Shown here: one piece after another, positions 11,383 to 20,128 of the stretch
How the letters are laid out: the number at the start of each line of letters is the position of its first letter
How positions within the stretch are numbered: position 1 is the stretch's first letter
NCBI GenBank assembly: GCA_034698045.1
Contig: JAQGAU010000822.1
Span: 1 to 23,541, forward strand
Reading direction: 5' to 3'
DNA from: Paramacrobiotus richtersi
Taxonomy: Eukaryota > Tardigrada > Eutardigrada > Parachela > Macrobiotidae
DNA: 23,541 bases
Program-made: the position numbers and the translations under genes
The notes under the pieces: model-generated
The model's database searches: none
What the model was told of the DNA's origin: nothing
Seen by the model: the letters and a program-made list of their open reading frames with translations, nothing else

Positions 11383-14300
11383 CTATATTGCAGACTAACA
11401 GTTAATGGTTTCCTAACTCCCTGTTAGGAAGCAGCAGGTTTTACCGTTTAATTAGGTAATCAACTATATTTTCTCCAGCTCTGCCGACTACTCTAGCAAT
11501 GACTGGTCTGATTCTGGAAAACGGAGGTCGCGCAATCGACTCCTCTTCCCAACATACGGTCATTAGTTCATATAATCTGATTGGACATGCGGAAAGGGGA
11601 ACTGATGGACGGAGGGGCGGGATCATGCCACGTCGTACATCCTGCACAATGTCTTTGTCGCTGACTTCTTCACGATCCGTCTTCTTTTTATTCTTTACCA
11701 TTCCACCGTCGCCGATATGGTAAGGGGCACTGCGTAAAATGATTTGCTGCAGCAGAATGCCGAAACTGTAGATATCACCTAATAATAAAGAGAACAGCAG
11801 AATAACGATTTTGCCAAGTTGTTGTCACCGATAAAAACATAATACACACACGTTATTTTACGCAAAGACAATTTATATACAATCGTGTAAATCATACAAT
11901 ATATATGCGAAGCGTACAGAAATGTCCATAAAATAAGGAGATGCAGTTTCTTTCGACACTGCACAAAACTACAAACTAGTGTACCTGATTGTGTTCCGTT
12001 AGGCGGCATAGGTTTCCGTAATAGTTCCGGTGCACGCCATAGAAGAATGTTATAATTACGATTTTCGGTAATGGTACCAAGCGGTTGTAGATCGTTTTCA
12101 CTGCGCAATGATGGGAATCCGTATGCACAGATTTTCAGTATGAAACGGTTATCGATTAAACAGGATTGATCATTCAAAAACCCGTGAGATCGCAATTTGG
12201 TCGTATGCAAATACGTCATACCCTACATAGGGAAACGCGAACAAAGTTTCTGTATTCTGTTTTTTGCTAAGTTGGGTTTTGAGACCATACGTACGTTTAT
12301 TAGATCTTTCATTATTGCGCTTTGAAACTCCCAGTCCAAGTTGATTGAGGGATCATTTACGAGATCCCGCAGTGTTCCCTTCTGACATGTTTCACCAACG
12401 ATGGAGTCACATTGATTTTCTTCGTTTACAGCTATCCCGATAAATTTCTGGATATTGCGATGAACCAGCGTCCTTGCCTGGAAAATGCAGTGCAAAGCAT
12501 CGCTACAGCTGAATTTTTGATTTGCATCGCCCAAATTGTTTCTATTTGAAATACAAGGGTCTCCAGAAAAAGCTGTCAAATGAAAAAAATTTCGAACTAC
12601 AATTGTCCCCAGTTACGTAGCTGTTAGCCACGATACGTAATGGATGCTGTGTAGTGTTTAATTACGCATTATGCCGTTAGCTAATTTATGACCCTCGGCT
12701 TCACATACAATACGTACTTCTATGGTTCTTATATAAATCTGCGTGGGTTCGCTCGTCAGTAATCGTACCATTGCAGCTGAGTTTCGTATATCTCCAGGTA
12801 CGCGATGTTTTGGTTGAGGCAGTGCTATGAGCGTTACGCTAACGCCGGATAGAATTCCGGTGCGAATGAGCGGAGGTTCTTCTTGCTCCTCAATGCTTTT
12901 CGCTTGTAATTCCTAAACTGGCCTACTGTCAGTCTTTCACTTGTAAGAGCAAGATGCTCGGTTGCTTACCGTCTCTTTGCGGAGGGATGGAATGCTGGCT
13001 GCAGTACTACGAATCTGTAATTCGAAAAAACGACAACGTCATGGCTGCAGTTAATTCTATATACTAATAGACCGAGTCCAAACTCCGGTACTTACCGCGG
13101 ATCGATATAAAGATTTCGCATTTGTGCTAAGGGTCTTTATATCAATGTCCTGTAGAATTATTCTCCACCAGAACGGATCAGCATCATCCGCTAAGGCTCT
13201 ACGGAAAAAGTAATACATGTTACAACTAAGCTACATTTCCTAAAGTATTCGCTGAACGGTATGTACCTTTTTAAGGCATAAACGCCGACGGCGCACAGTA
13301 GTACGAAAACGACAATCGGTACAGTAATGGACGATTCAATGGTTCCTCTGGGGATGGTTGACCTTTCGGCGACGCAGATGGGATTATCGTCTCGGTAGCC
13401 ACAACGTGGCTCATTTGGTGGCATTCCTGGACGGCCGAGGAATGTTATAGTTCCTACCGGAGTCGCTTCAGCCGTGCGCGCAGCAAACTGTAGAAATACC
13501 TTCAAAAAAGTTCTCGTTCCAGTCCTCGAACACATGAATCTTCTAAACTAACAGAGACCCTAAATCAATACGTAGAAAACATAAAATCTTGACTTCGTGG
13601 ACTTTTTTATTAAACTGGTTGATTTGCAGTTTCGGAACATGTGGGCATACAGAAGGTCACCAATCATACTGGCACGTCAGAAAGTGCACGTGTTTTATTT
13701 TTTTTTATCGTTTACCACATGCTTGTGTGTGCGATCATCCAGACTTCTGATGACGTAAGGACTTCTTCGTTCACTGTTTTCGTCCAAATAGTAAGAGCCA
13801 GTTAGCGGACTTCGGTACTCTTTCAGTCCCACAAAATCAGTAAAATTTAAACCGCTTTGATATGATTGGTTTTGCTGGTACATTGCGTATACACTCGTTC
13901 CGTATAGCAGCACAGCCTCGTAGAAATGAGCGACAATAGGGTCAGGACGCGTCTGTAATTATGGCAATGCATGATGGACCATATAAAACATGTATGCATA
14001 AAAATAATATTATTAAGAAATGGTTATTAATATACACAGTTTCTGTATAATGGAGTTTTATATCAATGGTATGTATTACACCATGCGCGTGCTTTTCCAG
14101 GTGAAATGAAACAACGAATTAAAAAATTTCCCTGTTCGTTTGAATATTGTGTAGTTTTCGCTGCAGGTATCGTGCATCGCTATCTTGATTTCGCCTATAA
14201 CTACGCATAATAAAACAATGGATTTACCCTTTCCAGTGGCGGAAAAGTGTAGTTATATTTTTCCTGCGATAAATCAATTATATCAGCCCAAAACAATCTC

Positions 14301-16952
14301 AAGTTATCCGAGGCAACGTCATTTTTGTTGTTGATGTCGAGCGCAATGATCAGCAGCGCTCGATACGCTTTCAAAGCAGCCTGCAAGTAAAGACAGCATT
14401 ATCGAAATTCAGTGCATTTTTAATAGATTGGCTCTAAAGATCTTTTGTCTAATTAGTATATTCTTGTTTTGCTTTGGTCATTGCAGGTCTGTTAATCATC
14501 GCCAAAAAACCATACCTTGTCGTTGGCGTCGTTATTTTGCCAAGTGAAAGTTCCCCATAGTTCGCTGTCAAATAGCTCAACGACAACGAATACCTGAAAG
14601 CAGAGACACCGCATTTTAGGTAAAATAAAATGCTATGTTTCTGTGTGACGTTTTTCTACTCACATATTCTCCATCGGTCATGCCAAGCTCACGAGCAGTC
14701 AACTGCAAAATGAAAGCCGCCGTTACGGAAAAAACGCGGCAGGATGCTGTTAAAAGCAACCTGACCGTGACAAGGCGCTTATTGCAGTAAGTGCATAATG
14801 TGACAACGTCGCATAGTTGTCACATTATCAACAATTATGCGACGATTAATAGCAGGTTTTTCATTCACCATAAAGTTTCTTGTCGTTGCAGCGTCCGTAA
14901 GAATGAAGAGCACTATGAGAAAAGAAAAATTACACACTACCAGCAATTCTGCACTATCTGCAGATCGCATTCATACTGAACATGTACGGTAGTATCTATA
15001 GTATAGCAGGTAAGTGCAATAATACACATGTTAATAATTTGCGACTGCTATCGTACCAGTTTTCTGTAACGTGACAAGACGTAAAACTTTGAATAAGTAT
15101 TGATTTCAGTGTTTAAACACTCGTATTGTCAGGAGACCGCGAGCATTCTACACGTATACCTCGAGATGTCTTGGAAGCAGTATCCAGTAATTGTCTGATC
15201 ATGACCTTTTTACTCTGGTACATGGAGGCAACAAAAGGCACAAACTTGCTCGTTCGATGTAGCTGAGTGTAGTTTTGCATTAAAGACTTCTCAATTAAGG
15301 CACCGCACTCTGAGTAGAAGTTGCTTTGTTCATCGTAGAGGAAGGTCGGCGTGGTGTAATTAAAATAGTTTAGGAACCGTGCGATAACGGCATTTAATGT
15401 GGGATATGTAAAGGACATTCGGGTGAGACGGTTGTAGTAATACGGTGTTGTCATCATGCCGATACTGGCCGATGGCAAACCAATGATCGGTTTATCCCAA
15501 GCCACTGCCACGTCGTATAATGGTTCGGCAGCTGATCCGCATCCTGGAAGAAAAGCGAGATCTCCATATAAAAGTCATCTGTAAAGTTACTAGGTTTTTA
15601 AAGAAAATCTTCCTTATTCCTGATACTTCTATGTGTAGAACTTGAATCTTCGGCTGGTTAATAAGGTCATCATTTTCTTTGGTCGAAAATAATGACTCGA
15701 AATGGATATTGCGTAGGACCTTTCGTACGGTTGCCCCATAGTGGCTAATATGTTCAGTATACCACTCTACTTCTTATTAGTTATTTAGTGGCTGCCGATT
15801 GCGGCAATATTGTTATACGGCTGCATTTCAGCAAGACTTCAGAACATACGGCCTGTGTGCTACTGATGAGAGAAAACCAGATGACATTGATCCCTGTTAA
15901 ATGTATGCAAGGAAAGGTTGTCTGGGATGCAACCTGTTCGAACACGCTGTCCAGCTCAAGTGTCGATGGTAGTGGGTTGTGGCACAAGAGCCGGGCACAT
16001 TGCACATGCGGCGGAAAACGTCTACATTTTGTATTTTGTTCTACCCTATGGCACTTCCGAACTATGGGAATATTTGGCTCGGTTTCCAACTGACATCATT
16101 CGCTTTATCGGCAGGGAGATTCCGCAGGTTGACAGGCGGTATGCGAGATCGACATCTGTCATTGAGTATCGTGTGAGCTTAGCTGTTATAACCGAGCCTG
16201 TTGTTAGATAAAACGCGGCTTGTGTTTTAGCGACCCTCGATCCCAACGCGTATTAATTCTATAAATACAGCTTTTTGGTGTTTTTTCGACTCTGAAGCAT
16301 CTTAATTGTCACGCGATACCCCGTGTTTTCCGGATGTTTGCCAACTAAAACATATCCGATATACGAAATCACTACTTCTAGATATGTACTGAAACAGCAA
16401 AAAAAGACAAGATAAAAAAAAGTAAAATATTAAATGGAACAACAGCCTAAGTTTCCAAAAAATTTTGAAAAAACCATTATTCATATGTAGAAATCAGAAC
16501 TGGGAATCGGCTTGTCGTTCTCAAATGCAAGATAACATATTAATATTGCAGGGCATTACAATCGATAGTAAATCTGTGTTATTTTGTAAGTGCCTTTAAT
16601 TTATGATGACACGTACTTCAGAAGTTAACTGACCTGGTCCTAGATAAACGTCGCAGTTAGTTCCTTGATCGTTTAAGTACAGAGCCTGTCGGGCAGCGAA
16701 AGTCAAGCCGGGATCCGTACAATAGGGTCCGATATCGCGATAAGCGGCGGTCAGATACATTTCCGGTGCCATAATGGCCTCGTTAACATAGCTCAGCGCC
16801 ATGTCCAAGGCCGCTTGGACCCGATTAAAATCGTACAGCAAACCCACCGTGTTTCGCTCATATAACACACACATTGTTACATTCGTTTTCTGAGACCTTG
16901 ATACAGATAGGAAGGAAACTATGGCTACCCAGGTGTAACTGTGGTATGCCAT
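9712..16952 (-). CDS. Receptor guanylate cyclase, copy 2 (complete, spliced)
   Basis: Full-length paralogue of copy 1 and the best candidate for an active enzyme in the window. Exons: 16952-16634, 15543-15160, 14912-14869, 14702-14664, 14593-14516, 14380-14228, 13952-13716, 13499-13267, 13198-13096, 13014-12970, 12912-12769, 12477-12295, 12222-11985, 11778-11445, 11382-11275, 11036-10814, 10751-10604, 10512-10464, 10266-10217, 10023-9932, 9756-9712 (TGA). They sum to 3,249 nt, 1,082 residues. Lengths and phases match copy 1 almost exon for exon. Domains: leader, ectodomain to about 470, membrane helix about 471-494, KHD about 546-845, HNOBA about 845-880, cyclase about 882-1070. The cyclase keeps both metal Asp residues, Glu, Cys, Asn and Arg. 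The start was placed at 16952 because it puts one leader directly before NVTMC, as in copy 1; an in-frame ATG at 17033 would add 27 residues with a second hydrophobic stretch. Confidence 0.92.
11445..12912 (-). other. Copy 2: kinase-homology domain exons
   Basis: Exons 12912-12769, 12477-12295, 12222-11985 and 11778-11445. The N-lobe strand reads SGVSVTLIALPQPKHRVPG, without the usual VAVK lysine. Then VHRNIQKFIG, KGTLRDLV, GMTYLH, SHGFLNDQSCLIDNRFILKI, CAYGF in place of DFG, LLWRAPELLRK, DIYSFGILLQQI and CWEEESIARPPFSRI. The last exon is one codon shorter than in copy 1. It should act as a non-catalytic regulatory domain between membrane and cyclase. Confidence 0.85.
12970..13499 (-). other. 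Copy 2: membrane-proximal, transmembrane, juxtamembrane and linker exons (8-10)
   Basis: Exon 8 (13499-13267) has PPNEPRCGYRDDNPIC and a hydrophobic helix (ITVPIVVFVLLCAVGVYAL) ending in KR. Exon 9 (13198-13096) has DADPFWWRIILQDI. Exon 10 (13014-12970) is a 45-nt phase-0 micro-exon, IRSTAASIPSLRKET: Ser/Thr-rich with basic residues, so a possible phosphorylation region at the juxtamembrane-KHD border. Natriuretic-peptide receptors are known to be regulated by KHD N-terminal Ser/Thr phosphorylation; that this linker has the same job is inference. Confidence 0.8.
14795..14843. repeat. Two overlapping inverted repeats in a copy 2 intron
   Basis: ATAATGTGACAAC (14795-14807) pairs perfectly with GTTGTCACATTAT (14816-14828) around an 8-nt loop. 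That loop, GTCGCATA (14808-14815), is itself the reverse complement of TATGCGAC (14836-14843). The two stems cannot form together, because the second uses the loop of the first and encloses its right arm. They lie in the intron between the two ectodomain micro-exons (14703-14868). Confidence 0.6.
15788..16173 (+). pseudogene. Possible ANF-receptor-like fragment, antisense within intron 1 of copy 2
   Basis: On the plus strand this part of the intron is open over about 300 nt in more than one frame and reads like a receptor ectodomain. The first frame contains WDATCSNTLSS. One base out of register, the next frame gives VSMVVGCGTRAGHIAHAAEN and then, a few residues on, YGTSELWEYLARFPTDIIRF. This order (D..C..., G-C-[GS]-[ST]-A, ...A, YGTS, ...PT..R) is that of the ANF-receptor fold. 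The frame change could be a frameshift or a missed splice (CTGTCCAG acceptor near 15950; GTGAGC donor near 16174). No other exons of such a gene are visible beside it, so a relic is more likely than a live gene. The similarity is judged by eye. Confidence 0.35.
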
Positions 16953-18294
16953 CAAATTGCCGCGGTAAGACGTACATGCTCCTGCAGAAATCCGGTACCA
17001 TCCGGTTACGATAAGACTAATCAGCGGAAGCATGGAACACTGAATATACCAGTATTGGATATATGTATATTGGATTACTTCCCGCGATCAAGAAGAGCAA
17101 ACTTGTATAGTGTGTTTCATTGGTTGTCAGCTGACAGCTTAGACTCGCTAATAACCAATAAAATACAAGCGGTGTATGTATGTACCAATACAGTTGGGAT
17201 GATATACAGTACGCAGGCCAGGTTAACCTTGGCCGTGATGGGATGTAATCATGCCAATTCTCACGAAGTTTTAGCATGCATGTTTGTCCGATCGTGCTAG
17301 GAAGTGACCCTAGTGTGCGGTAATTAGGCGTGTATTTCGTCACAGGTCACTTTTTTCTATTTAATTTCTAAAAAAATAACAGAATTTAACTTGCTTTTTC
17401 CCTTTAAGTTTAATTAGATGCGTTACAATTTACTACGCATTACGTAGAATACCCAACCGGGATGACGAATTTCTGGAAATCTCATATACGATTAGTCGGA
17501 CCCGTGATCATTCAAGAAACAGTCTTGATACTAGTTATGAGTCTGTTGTATAAATTGCGATTATACATAAATTTCCTAGATATCTGCTCAACATGTACAC
17601 AAGTTAAACGCGCAGACACGCCGACGTAATACTGGTCGAAAAGCAGGCTAGACAATCGCAACGGAACCTCAACTTTTGTAATGATTGCGCGATCGATCTT
17701 TGGTCCATTTGCTTTTTGATAATAGGGTTTAAAATAAAAGAACACTATGCAGACATACATCTGGAATCGTTGGCATTTTGCCAATGCACTATAGGCGTCC
17801 GCTTGGTACTGCGGGGATTTTAAAATGTAGGTTAAAAGCTTTTATTGTCTCACTCCCTGATTCAGTCTGTTGTACAGTGCACTAAAAAACCGCTGTTGTT
17901 CTTTATTAAAGTCTAGTTGAATGCCATGCAGCACATACATATTTTTCTTACAAATCGAACAACTTCCAAAAAATACACCGATTTGAATGATTGACCATTA
18001 TTTTGCAGTATTGTACCGTAGAAGGTGCGTTTGATGGAAGGCAAAAGTTATGAAATTGCATGGCAAAGTGCTCTGATTAAGAAATTCTGACTACCGTGTA
18101 CAATTTGTAATGCGTAGATGCAAGATAAATCGAGCTATGAGTGCTTTGTATACCAAGTAATAATACCATGGAGTTTCAAATGCAGCGAATTTCCACTTAT
18201 ACCGCAGCTGGCTCTTAGATGGCTATACATAGAAAACCATAAAGGATACTGTAAGCGCACACATTAAGTCCATATTATAAGGCCACTTTCAAAA
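16953..18294. other. Spacer between copy 3 stop and copy 2 start
   Basis: About 1.3 kb holding the 3' UTR of copy 3 and the promoter and 5' UTR of copy 2 (minus strand). The in-frame ATG at 17033 would extend copy 2 into it. Small frames on both strands show no recognisable domain. A near-palindrome GGCCAGGTTAACCTTGGCC at 17216-17234, with perfect core AGGTTAACCT, lies about 260 nt upstream of the copy 2 start. TATTGGAT occurs twice near 17052-17075 (ATCCAATA, CCAAT-like, on the coding strand). No core promoter can be named firmly. Confidence 0.55.
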
Positions 18295-20128
18295 CTAATC
18301 TTTTCCAATAAGCCAGTACGTTTGCATCGGTCCTTTTCCCTGTAAAAAATAAAGCCAGTTACTATAACTTCATCTGTGTGAGGAAGCTTACGGTAATTAT
18401 CATAAAGACACTTTCATGGCTTGCAAAACCTGTATGGACCTGTATGTAAACTTTAGAAATACATAGTAAAACCTGTTACATACAGATAATGTAACCGCAC
18501 GGAAATGTATCATGAAATAACTAAATTATGAAATCAAAAACGGACACTATTCACATGCATTTCTGCAAAAATGGGCTAATAATGAAGAGCTCTGCATTTG
18601 CAATAATAATGAAGACTTGGCGCTCATGGCCGGTGACTGCAATTAAAGGTATTTATAAACTGTTCTCCCGTATTTATAAACTGCAATCAGTTATTTGAAA
18701 CTTCCGGATTAACTCAAACTGAAAAAACCACGATCATTTTAAAAAGCGGGATTTTTATGCTATGTCTATCCGCATAGTTATTAGGACCTCGAAACGCTTT
18801 GACTGCAGCTGGGGCCGGCCCACGCTGTACGACTAATTTCTGGTTTTGTGTCTGTTATTTTCTGAATGAAAACTGGAAAACACCATATACAACATTATTA
18901 GACATTATCGCCAAAACTGAATGATTGTGATTACATATAGAGCAATATATATCGCTTAATTAAGGCACAGTCTCTTAATAAGGTCTCTAAAACGCGGTAA
19001 TAAAAATTATAGATATAATGTTGTTCGAAAGTTACATTAGTTCCATATATAGCTTCCAAAGAATGCTATGAACGGTGTAGCCCTATTTCATTTAAATTCA
19101 TAATTAACCGAAACCTACAAGGTCTTCAGCTATATGCCAGCATGAATTCAGTTTTTCAACTTTTACCTTAACGGTGATCGTTCCCCTCTCGATAAGTGTA
19201 AATTCTGGGAAAGCTTGCAATAAATTTCTGGTGGCACCGCTACAATGCAGTTTTCCTCCTGAAAAACATGTAATAACTGAGGAAAAAGAAAATTAAGAAG
19301 CTAGATAAGTTACAAGTGTAATCACAAGTAAAAGCTAATAGTAATCACAAGCACAATAGTAACAACAAAGAAAATATTATTAGATACAGTAACTTACTTG
19401 TTAATGGAAAGTAAAAGGATTACAATATAAGTACTGTACCTTCGCCATGAGACTCCATTCTGCTAGCTGTGTTTACGGTATCCCCAAACCTGTTAAATAT
19501 GTTGTCTGGAACTATATACCCAAATTGCACATTCATACTGCACACAGTTTCTTACAAGCAGTATCGTGGTAGTTTACTTCCAATAATCCCGGCAACACAC
19601 GGTCCTAAAAATTAAGGATCCAATTGAAAATATAACATTATGTTTTGCTGATATTATTAAGCAACATTTAGGATTAACAGCAACATACCGGAATGGATTC
19701 CTGCTCGCAGTTTGAACTCTTTAGTCCGCTCTGATGTTAATCTCATGTCGCCGATTTTTCTTCTTAGCGTAATGGCCATAGAAGCAATCTGCTCCACATG
19801 TCTCTTTCCGTTTCGAACTGGAAGACCGCTGACAACCTGCAACAGAAAGGCTGATAATCAATGCCCTGCGATGTTGATGATCGGCAAGATGCGGAATTAT
19901 TTTACCAGATATGCATCATTAACTGTTTCCACTTTGTATACATCGAACTCCGCGACAGCAGTATCGCATACAGTGTATAAATCGTTGAGTAATGAGACAG
20001 TTTCCATAGGTGAACTGCATTTTTCCACGGCCTCTGCATACCCGGTCACATCGCCGAAATAAACAGTGCAGTCGCTGAATGTTTCTGGGAGAATGGGGGT
20101 TCCTCGACTAAGCGCTTCGGCGACGGCC
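18295..20128 (-). other. Copy 3: guanylate cyclase domain exons
   Basis: 20128-19906 (AVAEALSRGTPILPETF, VYFGDVTGYAEAV, DVYKVETVNDAYL), 19836-19689 (VVSGLPVRNGKRHVEQIASM ... RAGIHSG), 19604-19556 (CVAGIIGSKLPRYCL), 19489-19440 (FGDTVNTASRMESHGE), 19258-19167 (GGKLHCSG ... IERGTITVK), 18339-18295 (GKGPMQTYWLIGKD, stop). First metal Asp codon 20052-20050. Tyr replaces the second Phe of the first motif, and Asn replaces Gly before the second catalytic Asp. Confidence 0.88.

Larger units (their letters stand above)
13716..16952 (-). other. Copy 2: signal peptide and ANF-receptor ectodomain exons (1-7)
   Basis: The leader starts MAYHSYTWVAIVSFLSV and runs into NVTMCVLYERNTVGLLYDF. The phase-1 junction at 16634/15543 rebuilds GPGCGSAAEP. 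Exon 2 contains WDKPIIGLPSASIG and MSFTYPTLNAVIARFL. The 44-nt and 39-nt micro-exons read VLFILTDAATTRNFM and LTARELGMTDGEY. Next come VFVVVELFDSELWG, KAYRALLIIALDIN and SGLNFTDF ... DENSERRSPYVIRSLDD. The first intron (15544-16633, about 1.09 kb) is the longest in this gene and carries a plus-strand receptor-like relic. Confidence 0.87.

Noticed and set aside
17512-17784. Minus-strand frame of 90 codons in the copy 3 to copy 2 spacer
   Set aside because: No recognisable motif and no counterpart in the other spacer.
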